Source of the DNA: Lysobacteraceae bacterium | GTDB lineage: Bacteria > Patescibacteriota > Patescibacteriia > JAACEG01 | Length of the DNA stretch: 7,443 nt | Assembly: GCA_011682665.1 (NCBI GenBank) | Contig: JAACEG010000025.1 | Span: forward strand, 1 to 7,443 | Direction: 5' to 3' | Shown: positions 1 through 6,300 of the stretch, piece after piece | Layout: every line of letters begins with the position of its first letter | Numbering within the stretch: position 1 is the stretch's first letter | Translations under genes and position numbers: made by a program | Notes under the pieces: generated by a model | Told to the model about the DNA's origin: nothing | Seen by the model: the letters and a program-made list of their open reading frames with translations, nothing else | The model's database searches: none

Positions 1-14
1 TCAATTTTCAATTT

Positions 15-53
15 TTACCCCACCTAACCTCCCCTAGATAGGGGAGGAACTCG
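15..53. repeat. GC-rich palindromic repeat, copy A
   Basis: This is a 39-bp unit in an otherwise AT-rich region. It consists of a TTACCCCACCTAA lead, then a perfect 8-bp stem (CCTCCCCT at 28-35, AGGGGAGG at 40-47) with a 4-nt loop, then AACTCG. The unit recurs 45 bp downstream with only two mismatches, and a related copy lies in inverted orientation just after der. It resembles REP-type or miniature mobile palindromes scattered between genes; that class assignment is an inference. Confidence 0.8.
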
Positions 54-59
54 TTTTCT

Positions 60-98
60 TTACCCCACCTAACCTCCCCTAAATAGGGGAGGAACCCG
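60..98. repeat. GC-rich palindromic repeat, copy B
   Basis: This is a second copy of the 39-bp unit, in the same orientation as copy A. It differs at two positions: one in the hairpin loop (82) and one in the tail (96). The stem CCTCCCCT (73-80) pairs with AGGGGAGG (85-92) around an AAAT loop. The near-identity suggests a recent duplication or homogenisation. Confidence 0.8.
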
Positions 99-105
99 AC
101 TCCAT

Positions 106-170
106 AATTCTCCCCCTTGTAGGGGAGGAACTCTAAAATTCTCCCCCTTAGGGGGAGTTAGAGGGGGTAT
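106..170. repeat. diverged palindromic repeat pair ending the cluster
   Basis: Two shorter relatives of the upstream units both begin with AATTCTCCCCCTT (106-118 and 137-149, period 31). The second forms CTCCCCC (141-147) / GGGGGAG (151-157) around a 3-nt loop. It then runs into GTTAGAGGGGGTA, the approximate reverse complement of the lead of copies A and B (17 of 21 positions agree). The block from about 16 to 169 therefore has inverted ends and could be one composite element. Its right edge supplies TATAAC at 168-173, which could serve as a -10 box for der, but no matching -35 is visible. Confidence 0.65.
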
Positions 171-197
171 AACAAAAATAATTATTATTTTAAAAAT

Positions 198-1568
198 ATG
201 CGTGTAGCAATTATTGGCAGAACTAATGTTGGAAAATCAACTCTTTTTAATAAAATATCTGGTCACAAACAAGCTATGGTTTCAGATATTAACGGAACTA
301 CCCGAGATATTAATAAGTCCATTATAGAATGGAGAAAAATTGATTTTTCTTTGTATGATACAGCTGGATTAGATAATAAACCAAGAGACGCGATTGAAAA
401 AGAAGTAATTAAGCAAAGTGAAATAAATATTACAAAGGCGGACTTACTAATTTTTTTGTTAGACGGCAAAGAAGAAATTTTGCAACAAGATAAACAAATA
501 GCTCAAAAAATAAGGAAATTGAAAATTCCTATTATTTTAACAATAAATAAAATAGATAATCAAAATTTAAGAGACAAAATTAGTTTATTAGGATTTGAAA
601 AATTAGGATTAAAAAATCCACAATTGATATCAGCTTTATCTGGTGTTGGAGTTGGAGATCTTTTAGACGAAATAACAAAAAAATTAAAAAAAATAAAAAA
701 AGAAAAGAAAAAGAAACTTAATAAAAAAAGGATTAAAAAAAATTTGCCTGAAATTAATGTGGCAATTATCGGTAAACCAAATGTTGGAAAATCTTCAATA
801 CTTAATGCTTTAATAAAAAGAAAAGTTAATATAAAGAATCAGGAAAATATTATTGTAACTGATATTCCACACACTACTCGCGAACCGCAAACACGAGAAA
901 TTGAAACAAAAAATTTTCTTATCCATTTTATTGATACGGCAGGCATTAGGAAAAAAGCTAAAATTGACAGAAAAACTTTAGAATTATTAAGTGTAAGAAA
1001 AAGTATTGAAACTTTAAATAAGACAGATATAGCCTTATTTGTAATAGACTCAAGCGCGCCTATAACTAATCAGGATAAAAAACTTGCCAGATTGATACAA
1101 AAAAATAAAAATGGACTTATTATTATCGCTAATAAATGGGATTTAATAAAAAATAAAACAACAAAAAGTGGAGATGCATATATCCACTTTATTGAAAAAA
1201 GTCTTTATCATATTAGATGGTCGCCAATTATTTTAACCTCTGCTATAGAAGGTAGAAATATAATTAAAATTATAGACTTGATAGAAGAAGTTAACAAGGA
1301 ACAGCATAAAACAATTAGTCAAGAAGAATTAGATAATTTTATTAAAATTATTGCAAAAGACCATTATCCAATAAAAGCTAAAGGATATATGCGTCCACAT
1401 ATATATAATTTTGAGCAATCTAAAGCATATTTCCCAAAATTTGTTATTACAATTGGCCGACTTGAAACGCTTCATTTTTCTTATGTAAGATTTATAGAAA
1501 ATCGTTTAAGAGAAAAATACGGTTTTAAAGGAACAGCTATCAAAATAATTGTTAAAAATAGAAAATAG
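198..1568 (+). CDS. der: GTPase Der (EngA), 50S ribosome assembly factor
   Basis: Der is a double-GTPase that binds the 50S subunit and is needed for its maturation. The protein has 456 residues, near the usual length. G domain 1 shows the P-loop GRTNVGKS (7-14), GTTRD (33-37), DTAG (54-57), NKID (117-120) and SA (145-146). A Lys-rich linker (about 160-184) leads to G domain 2, with P-loop GKPNVGKS (192-199), DTAG (246-249), NKWD (312-315) and SA (348-349). The C-terminal KH-like domain (about 368-456) carries the typical LHFSYVRFIENRLREKYGF segment. Domain 2 reads PHTTRE (224-229) where most Der proteins have a GTTRD-like motif. The ATG gives an immediate P-loop start as in the family, and no Shine-Dalgarno motif precedes it. 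The gene is bracketed by inverted copies of one palindromic repeat. Confidence 0.97.
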   Translation: MRVAIIGRTNVGKSTLFNKISGHKQAMVSDINGTTRDINKSIIEWRKIDFSLYDTAGLDNKPRDAIEKEVIKQSEINITKADLLIFLLDGKEEILQQDKQIAQKIRKLKIPIILTINKIDNQNLRDKISLLGFEKLGLKNPQLISALSGVGVGDLLDEITKKLKKIKKEKKKKLNKKRIKKNLPEINVAIIGKPNVGKSSILNALIKRKVNIKNQENIIVTDIPHTTREPQTREIETKNFLIHFIDTAGIRKKAKIDRKTLELLSVRKSIETLNKTDIALFVIDSSAPITNQDKKLARLIQKNKNGLIIIANKWDLIKNKTTKSGDAYIHFIEKSLYHIRWSPIILTSAIEGRNIIKIIDLIEEVNKEQHKTISQEELDNFIKIIAKDHYPIKAKGYMRPHIYNFEQSKAYFPKFVITIGRLETLHFSYVRFIENRLREKYGFKGTAIKIIVKNRK

Positions 1569-1604
1569 GTCCCTCCCCTGATAAGGGGAGGTTAGGAGGG
1601 GTTT
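1569..1604. repeat. palindromic repeat, inverted copy D after der
   Basis: This is an inverted relative of copies A and B, starting directly after the der stop codon. The stem CCTCCCCT (1572-1579) pairs with AGGGGAGG (1584-1591) around a GATA loop and is followed by TTAGGAGGGGT, the complement of the lead seen upstream of der. The hairpin followed by GTTTAATT could terminate or protect the der mRNA. The T run is weak, so a terminator role is only possible. Confidence 0.75.
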
Positions 1605-1669
1605 AATTAGGGAAAGAATATCAATTTTTAAATAACCTGATTTAAATAAAAATTTTAAAAAATAATTCT

Positions 1670-2194
1670 ATGAAGCTAATTATTGGCTTAGGCAATCCTG
1701 GGAAAAAATATGAAAAAATTAGGCATAACGCAGGATTTATTATTATTGATGAATTGCAAAAAAAATGGAAATTTCCAGAATTTAAATTTAATAAAAAATT
1801 TAATTCTGAAATTTCAAAAGAAAATTACGAATTATTATTGGTTAAACCTCAAACTTTTATGAATCGTTCTGGGGAGGCTATTTATAGAGTTATAAATTTT
1901 TATAAGTTCCCTCCTAAAGATATTATTGTTATTCATGACGATTTAGATATAGAAATCGGAAAATACAAAATTTCAGTTAATTTGCCATCAGTTGGGCATA
2001 AAGGCGTTCAATCTATTATTGACAATATTGGAACGCAAGAATTTAAGAGAATTAGAATTGGAGTGGAAAAATTTGGCGGACGAAAAAATCGCGGAAATAT
2101 TTCTGGTGAAAATTTTGTTTTGCAAAATTTTAAAGAAGAAGAGATTAAAAAAATAAAAAAATTAGTGGAAGAAATTGAAAAAAATATAAAATAA
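1670..2194 (+). CDS. pth: peptidyl-tRNA hydrolase
   Basis: Pth cleaves the ester bond of peptidyl-tRNAs released from stalled ribosomes, recycling tRNA in the cytoplasm. The N-terminal GLGNPG (6-11) with Asn9, HNAGF (19-23) with the catalytic His19, KPQTFMNRSG (59-68) with Asn65, and HDDLD (89-93) with the catalytic Asp are all present. RIRIGV follows at the expected place. At 174 residues it is slightly shorter than the roughly 190-residue E. coli protein. The usual GHNG tRNA-binding motif reads GHKG (109-112), so the position of E. coli Asn114 is Lys111. The start puts the first strand at residue 3, as in the family. No Shine-Dalgarno motif is seen. A hairpin with a T run follows the stop. 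Confidence 0.97.
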   Translation: MKLIIGLGNPGKKYEKIRHNAGFIIIDELQKKWKFPEFKFNKKFNSEISKENYELLLVKPQTFMNRSGEAIYRVINFYKFPPKDIIVIHDDLDIEIGKYKISVNLPSVGHKGVQSIIDNIGTQEFKRIRIGVEKFGGRKNRGNISGENFVLQNFKEEEIKKIKKLVEEIEKNIK

Positions 2195-2196
2195 AA

Positions 2197-2228
2197 AAAA
2201 TCGTTGATGTTTATCAATGATTTTAATT
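2197..2228 (+). terminator. probable intrinsic terminator of pth
   Basis: Three bases after the pth stop, a 12-bp stem (2197-2208 with 2213-2224, one G-U pair) closes a GTTT loop and ends in a TTTT run followed by AATT. The stem is AT-rich, as expected in this genome. It marks the probable end of a der-pth or pth transcript. Confidence 0.65.
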
Positions 2229-2278
2229 AAAATAAAACATTATTGTTATTTTTTCGTTTTTTTTATTTTTTCACAAAA

Positions 2279-2414
2279 TATTGCTTATATTTTTGCTTGC
2301 CAGCGAAAAAATTAAGCGAAAAAATTCACTAACCTTAAACTATTTCAGGTTTATTGCTCAACCAGGAGGGTAGTTTAGCAAGTCAACCGCTGGCAAGCAA
2401 AAATATAAGCAATA
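2279..2414. mobile_element. MITE-like element with perfect 27-bp inverted ends
   Basis: The arms 2279-2305 and 2388-2414 are perfect reverse complements over 27 bp, with 82 bp between them. The outermost base pairs are TA at each end. The element can therefore be read as 25-bp inverted repeats flanked by a TA duplication, as in Tc1/mariner or IS630-type miniature elements. The centre has no open reading frame of note. It contains a direct repeat of GCGAAAAAATT (2303-2313, 2316-2326) and nested shorter pairings such as TAAACTA (2336-2342) with TAGTTTA (2371-2377). As RNA it would form a very long hairpin. A non-mobile structured RNA or a strong transcription barrier is an alternative reading. 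Confidence 0.6.
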
Positions 2415-2453
2415 CCAAAATGTAATATATTATAATAACACAAAATAGAAAAT

Positions 2454-3554
2454 ATGTCAAGAGAAAAAGATATAAAATATTGGATTGCAATCTCAAAATA
2501 TTCAAAAATCGGTCCAGTAAGATTTAAAAAACTAATAAAATATTTTAAAAAAGCAAAGGATATTTGGCAATCAAAAATAAAAGAGTTATTAAAGGCAGGC
2601 TTGGAAAATAATATTGCGGAAGATTTTATTAAAAAAAGAAATCAAATAGACCCTGAATATGAGGTAAAAAAAATATTAAAGGAAAAAATAAAAATAGTAA
2701 CAATTCAAGACAGTAATTATCCAAAACTTTTAAAAAAAATAAAAAATCCGCCCTTTTTATTATATTATAAAGGAAAATTAGACGGACTTAAAAAAGCGAC
2801 TTTAGCCATTATTGGGACAAGAAAAGCAAGCCCCTACGGAAAACGATCTGCTTTCAACATAGCTAAAAAAATAGCTGAGAATAATATAACTATAGTTAGC
2901 GGTATGGCTTTAGGAATAGACACAATAGCTCATCAAGCTGCTTTAGAAGCTAATATGAGCACAATTGCTGTCCTAGGATCTGGACTTGACCAAAAAAATA
3001 TTTATCCATCAGCTAATCAAAATTTAGCTAATAAAATAATTTCAACTAAGGGAGCTCTTATTTCAGAATATCCTCCTGGAACTCCTGCTTTTCCTTATAA
3101 TTTTCCTCTCCGTAATAGAATAATATCGGGATTAAGTTTAGGAACTTTAATAATAGAATCTCCTGAAAAAGGCGGATCATTAATTACCGCTAATTATGCC
3201 AAAGAGCAAAAGAGAAAAATCTTTGCTATTCCCGGAGGTATTTATGATAAAAATTCAGAAGGAACGCTTAAACTTATAAGTTCCGGTGACGCCCAAATTA
3301 TAACAAAATACGAGGATATTATAAAAGCATTAGATTTAAAAAAAATTCCTTTACAAATCAAAATAAAAAATAAAACTCCTGAAACAGCAGAAGAAAAAGA
3401 GTTGTCAAAATATTTGAATTTACAACCAATTCATATAAATGAATTAGTAAAATTATCCGGGTTAAATTCAGAAATTGTTTGTTCAACTTTAAGCCTTATG
3501 GAAATAAAAGGTAAAATAAAAAATTTAGGCGGAATGAATTATGTTCTTATTTAG
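2454..3554 (+). CDS. dprA: DNA-processing protein DprA (Smf)
   Basis: DprA binds incoming single-stranded DNA in the cytoplasm and loads RecA on it during natural transformation. The 366-residue protein has the usual three parts. The N-terminal SAM/helix-hairpin-helix-like part includes SKIGPVRFKKLIKYF (17-31). The Rossmann-like DprA domain (about 80-290) carries IIGTRKASPYG (119-129), SGMALGID (149-156), VLGSGLD, FPLRNRIISGLS (217-228), ESPEKGGSLITA and AIPGG. A C-terminal winged-helix-like segment (about 300-366) follows. All family landmarks are intact, so the gene looks functional. Neither topA nor com genes are adjacent. A TATAAT at 2431-2436 lies 17 nt before the ATG and could be its -10 box, although no good -35 is seen. 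No Shine-Dalgarno motif is present. Confidence 0.97.
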   Translation: MSREKDIKYWIAISKYSKIGPVRFKKLIKYFKKAKDIWQSKIKELLKAGLENNIAEDFIKKRNQIDPEYEVKKILKEKIKIVTIQDSNYPKLLKKIKNPPFLLYYKGKLDGLKKATLAIIGTRKASPYGKRSAFNIAKKIAENNITIVSGMALGIDTIAHQAALEANMSTIAVLGSGLDQKNIYPSANQNLANKIISTKGALISEYPPGTPAFPYNFPLRNRIISGLSLGTLIIESPEKGGSLITANYAKEQKRKIFAIPGGIYDKNSEGTLKLISSGDAQIITKYEDIIKALDLKKIPLQIKIKNKTPETAEEKELSKYLNLQPIHINELVKLSGLNSEIVCSTLSLMEIKGKIKNLGGMNYVLI

Positions 3555-3563
3555 CCTATCTCC

Positions 3564-3592
3564 TTGACTAAATATATATTTTCTGTTAACTT
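3564..3592 (+). promoter_or_regulatory. candidate sigma70-type promoter for secG
   Basis: TTGACT (3564-3569) is separated by 17 bp from TAACTT (3587-3592), in the 65-bp gap between dprA and secG. Transcription would start near 3599, about 20 nt before the secG ATG. The -35 is good and the -10 is weak. The AT-rich background makes chance matches likely. Confidence 0.35.
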
Positions 3593-3619
3593 TGTAATAT
3601 CAAAATTAATTTAAAAATT

Positions 3620-3835
3620 ATGGGAAATTTTTTAATCGTTTTACAATTAGTAAGTTCAATATTATTGATTATAGTTATTTTGATGCAACAAAAAGGTTCT
3701 GGTTTATCAGGTATGTTTGGAGGTTCTAATGATATATATAGAACAAAAAGAGGCGCTGAAAAATTTTTATTTAGAAGTACAATTGTTTTAGCAACTATAT
3801 TTTTAGGGGCAGGTGTTCTTGCCTTGGTTTTTTAA
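3620..3835 (+). CDS. secG: preprotein translocase subunit SecG
   Basis: SecG is the small accessory subunit of the SecYEG channel and assists SecA-driven export. The 71-residue protein has the SecG plan. A first membrane helix (about residues 4-23) is followed by the hallmark loop QQKGSGLSGMFGGS (24-37) and a short basic stretch. A second membrane helix (about 51-71) runs to the C-terminus. Length is typical for a short SecG. It follows dprA by 65 bp and precedes the anchored solute-binding protein by 42 bp on the same strand, so the two envelope genes may be co-transcribed. No Shine-Dalgarno motif precedes the ATG. Confidence 0.95.
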   Translation: MGNFLIVLQLVSSILLIIVILMQQKGSGLSGMFGGSNDIYRTKRGAEKFLFRSTIVLATIFLGAGVLALVF

Positions 3836-3865
3836 AATATAGGAATTGCAGTAATAGTCTTATTA

Positions 3866-3871
3866 TATAAT
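3866..3871 (+). promoter_or_regulatory. candidate -10 box placing the start site on the next ATG
   Basis: A perfect TATAAT ends six bases before the ATG at 3878. With the usual six-base gap, transcription would begin at the A of that ATG, giving a leaderless mRNA. No -35 at 17 bp is recognisable (TTGCAG at 3846-3851 leaves only 14 bp), and the sequence around it is AT-rich. Confidence 0.3.
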
Positions 3872-3877
3872 AATAAT

Positions 3878-5773
3878 ATGCCTATCATTAAATTTGTGGA
3901 TAAAATAAAATTATTCATCCTATCTGTAAAAAACAAAATAAATAATATAGTTGATAAAATTATTGGAAATATATCTATAAAACGCTCAAATAATATATTG
4001 CAGGATTCTTTGGATAAAAAATTGGTTTTTAATTTATCAAGATCGCATTTTCCAACATTAAAACAACTACGAAAATTACCGCAATTTTTATCAATTAAGG
4101 AAAAAACAACTATCAAATTTTTGAGCCTTGTTATTTGTATTTGCCTTATTCTATTATCTATAAATTTTTATTTAAATCATATTCAAATTGTTCCAGCCGT
4201 GGCAGGAACATATACAGAGGCCTTAGTCGGTAGCCCCCAATATATAAATCCTCTATTTTGTCAAGCAAATAATGTAGACGCTGATTTAGCAAAATTAATA
4301 TATTCGGGATTATTAAAATATAATGATAAAACCCAGAAATTAGAACCTGATTTATGTAAAAAATATGAAATAAGCAAAGATCAAAAAGTATATACTTTTT
4401 ACTTGCGCGATAATTTATTATGGCAAGACAATGAACCATTTACAGCTGACGATGTAATTTTTACAGTAGAGTTATCTAAATATAAAAAAATTAAAAGTAT
4501 CCTTGGAAATAGTTTTGAGGGGGTAAAAATAGAGAAAGTTGATGATAAAACAGTAAAATTTATACTTGAAAAACCTTACGCTCCATTTATCTCTATTTTA
4601 ACTTTTGGTATTTTACCAAAACATATTTGGGAAGATGTTACTTCAACAAATATTAATCTGGTTAAATATAATTTAGAACCTATTGGATCTGGACCTTACA
4701 AAGTAGAATCTATTACAAAAGATAGCGAGGGAAATATAAGATCATATTTATTAACAATAAATGATAAATATTATTCAAAAAAACCTTTTATTAAAAATAT
4801 ATCTTTTATTTTTTTCCCTTCTTATGTTGAAGCTGTTGAAGCGTTAAAAACAAGAAATGTGCAAGGGTTAAGTTTTGTTCCAATAAAAATGGAAAAAGAA
4901 CTGGAGAATAAAGAACATCTTAATAATTTTTCTCTGCCGATACAACAATATACAGCTCTTTTTTTGAATCAAGATAAAAATGATTTTTTAAAAAATAAAG
5001 AAATAAGAGAGGCTTTATCTTTAGCAATAAACAAAGAAAAAATAGTTAATAGTTTGCTAAAAAATAAAGCAAATATTGTGAATTCTCCTATATTAAATGC
5101 AAAATGGATTGATGAAAAAAATAAAAAACACACTTTTAATCCCAATAAAAGCAAAAGCTTGATTGAAAGTTTAAAATTCACAAAAAAAGAAGACGAAAAA
5201 TTTTATCATAAAAAAATAACTATTGATGGAAAAAAGCAAGATAAACAATTAACAGTTATAATAACTTCTGCTAATTCTGAACTGAATGATAAAATAACAA
5301 AAATGATTAAAAAATATTGGGAAGATATTGGCGTAGAAACAAAAGTAGAATTATTAGAAAATTCAGAAATAAAAAATAGGATAGAAGAAAAAAATTATGA
5401 AATTTTACTTTATGGAGAAATGACTGGCTTTGATCCTGATCCTTACCAATATTGGCATTCATCGCAAATAAAAAAAGGTGGTTTAAATTTATCAAATTTT
5501 AGCAATCAAAAAGTTGACAAACTTTTAGAAGAAGCGCTTGCCACAGATGATTTTAAAATAAGAAGAGAAAAATATAATGAATTCCAAAAAATTCTTAATA
5601 AAGAAACTCCAGCTATATTTCTATATCAGCCAATTTACTCTTATATGATTGATAATAGCATAAAAGGTGTAAAAATATCTAATATAGTTGCATTATCAGA
5701 TAGATTTTCTAATATTAGCGATTGGTATATTAAAACTAAAAAAAAATTTACTTTTAACTCTTTTAGCTTTTAA
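3878..5773 (+). CDS. membrane-anchored family-5 solute-binding protein (peptide-binding type)
   Basis: This belongs to the SBP_bac_5 family (DppA/OppA-like), which captures peptides or other solutes outside the membrane for an ABC importer. The 631 residues begin with a basic, non-secreted stretch of about 80 residues, including FPTLKQLRKLPQFLSIKEK (58-76). One hydrophobic segment (about 81-99) follows. The binding domain from about 111 onward opens with TEALVGSPQYINPLF and carries LRDNLLWQDNEPFTADDVIFTVE, a family hallmark. GFDPDPYQYWHSSQ and INKE/FQKILNKE segments fit lobe II. There is no signal-peptidase lipobox, so the segment probably acts as an uncleaved anchor with the N-terminus in the cytoplasm. 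No permease or ATPase gene is nearby. The substrate cannot be read from sequence. No Shine-Dalgarno motif or downstream terminator is evident. Confidence 0.9.
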   Translation: MPIIKFVDKIKLFILSVKNKINNIVDKIIGNISIKRSNNILQDSLDKKLVFNLSRSHFPTLKQLRKLPQFLSIKEKTTIKFLSLVICICLILLSINFYLNHIQIVPAVAGTYTEALVGSPQYINPLFCQANNVDADLAKLIYSGLLKYNDKTQKLEPDLCKKYEISKDQKVYTFYLRDNLLWQDNEPFTADDVIFTVELSKYKKIKSILGNSFEGVKIEKVDDKTVKFILEKPYAPFISILTFGILPKHIWEDVTSTNINLVKYNLEPIGSGPYKVESITKDSEGNIRSYLLTINDKYYSKKPFIKNISFIFFPSYVEAVEALKTRNVQGLSFVPIKMEKELENKEHLNNFSLPIQQYTALFLNQDKNDFLKNKEIREALSLAINKEKIVNSLLKNKANIVNSPILNAKWIDEKNKKHTFNPNKSKSLIESLKFTKKEDEKFYHKKITIDGKKQDKQLTVIITSANSELNDKITKMIKKYWEDIGVETKVELLENSEIKNRIEEKNYEILLYGEMTGFDPDPYQYWHSSQIKKGGLNLSNFSNQKVDKLLEEALATDDFKIRREKYNEFQKILNKETPAIFLYQPIYSYMIDNSIKGVKISNIVALSDRFSNISDWYIKTKKKFTFNSFSF

Positions 5774-5816
5774 AAATTTATTTATATTTCATAAACTAAA
5801 AATTAAAAGTTATCAT

Positions 5817-5890
5817 GGGCGCTTAGCTCAGTTGGCTAGAGCACTTCGTTTACACCGAAGGGGTCAAAGGTCCGAGTCCTTTAGCGCCCA
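5817..5890 (+). tRNA. tRNA-Val (anticodon UAC)
   Basis: The 74-nt cloverleaf is complete. The acceptor GGGCGCT pairs with AGCGCCC, the D stem is GCTC/GAGC, and the anticodon stem CTTCG/CGAAG holds the loop TTTACAC with anticodon TAC. The T stem is AAAGG/CCTTT and the discriminator base is A. The next bases are CAA, so the CCA end is not encoded. The T loop reads TCCGAGT, with C where nearly all elongator tRNAs have U55. It lies 43 bp after the solute-binding protein gene on the same strand with no clear terminator between. Confidence 0.96.
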
Positions 5891-5972
5891 CAAGTTTTAG
5901 GTTAAGATATTTGGGATTATTAGGGTATTTAGAATTATTAAAATAAAATTTATAGAGCTTGAAAATTTGTTA

Positions 5973-6012
5973 AGTCATTAGTCATTAAGTTGTTAAAGTT
6001 AATTAAAAATTG
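5973..6012. repeat. low-complexity repeats between tRNA-Val and tRNA-Asp
   Basis: The 206-bp gap between the two tRNAs holds no gene. It contains a tandem AGTCATT (5973-5979, 5980-5986), then runs of the GTTAA/ATTGG type, including TAAAAATTG at 6004-6012, which reappears on both sides of the next hairpin. It looks like degenerate short-period repeat sequence. Confidence 0.5.
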
Positions 6013-6046
6013 GAAATTGGTCACTCGTTAAGGATTGATTAAAGAT

Positions 6047-6091
6047 TAAAAATTGCCAGCCAAAGACTGGCCAGCCTTTGGCTAAAAATTG
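6047..6091. repeat. hairpin flanked by 9-bp direct repeats
   Basis: AGCCAAAG (6058-6065) pairs with CTTTGGCT (6076-6083). The 10-nt centre contains the palindrome CTGGCCAG (6067-6074). The hairpin is bracketed by TAAAAATTG at 6047-6055 and 6083-6091, which could be a target-site duplication or just local low-complexity repetition. It ends five bases before tRNA-Asp, so it may also shape the tRNA precursor. Confidence 0.55.
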
Positions 6092-6096
6092 ATTCT

Positions 6097-6170
6097 GGGG
6101 ACGTAGCTCAGCTGGTTAGAGCGTCTGCCTGTCACGCAGAAGGTCGAGGGTCCAAGTCCCTTCGTCCCCG
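6097..6170 (+). tRNA. tRNA-Asp (anticodon GUC)
   Basis: The 74-nt cloverleaf has acceptor GGGGACG/CGTCCCC, D stem GCTC/GAGC, and anticodon stem TCTGC/GCAGA around CTGTCAC (anticodon GTC). The T stem is GAGGG/CCCTT with one G-U pair. The discriminator is G, as expected for Asp. CCA is not encoded (CAT follows). The T loop is TCCAAGT, again with C55 instead of U55. Confidence 0.96.
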
Positions 6171-6194
6171 CATATAATAATAAATAATAAATAT

Positions 6195-6284
6195 ATGTCT
6201 AGAAAAAAAATCAAAGAAACAACAGGCGTTAAGTTGCCTAAATTGAAAAGAAATTACAGAAAGAAAAAAAAGAAAACAAAATAA
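6195..6284 (+). CDS. 29-residue highly basic microprotein, unidentified
   Basis: The reading frame runs from ATG to TAA and encodes 29 residues, of which 12 are Lys and 3 Arg against one Glu. It opens with MSRKKIKETTGVKLPKLK and ends in an Arg-Lys tail with five consecutive Lys. Size and charge are those of tiny ribosomal proteins (compare bTHX or the COX24-like bS22 family), but no family motif is recognised. Three observations favour a real gene: the non-repetitive GVKLPKL core, a TATAAT at 6173-6178 placed 16 nt before the ATG, and a strong terminator hairpin 16 nt after the stop. It starts 24 nt after tRNA-Asp. It could still be a chance frame in A-rich sequence. Confidence 0.55.
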   Translation: MSRKKIKETTGVKLPKLKRNYRKKKKKTK

Positions 6285-6300
6285 AAATTTTTAGCAAAAC

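Noticed and set aside
15..98. Tandem 39-bp units as a small CRISPR array
   Set aside because: Only two near-identical units at 45-bp period leave about 6 bp between them, which is no spacer. The related units are diverged and one lies inverted on the far side of der. No cas genes are present.
2225..2278. T-rich stretch as a second terminator or a replication-origin-like element
   Set aside because: It is simple T-rich sequence without DnaA-box-like motifs or a clear GC stem beyond the pth hairpin already listed.
3832..4439. Two minus-strand frames of about 93 residues opposite the 5' part of the binding-protein gene
   Set aside because: They are antisense to a well-supported family member and show no recognisable domain. 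They result from the AT-rich composition.
5688..5900. 70-residue plus-strand open frame running through tRNA-Val
   Set aside because: It overlaps the end of the binding-protein gene in another frame, and its C-terminal part is a translation of the tRNA itself. It is a spurious frame.
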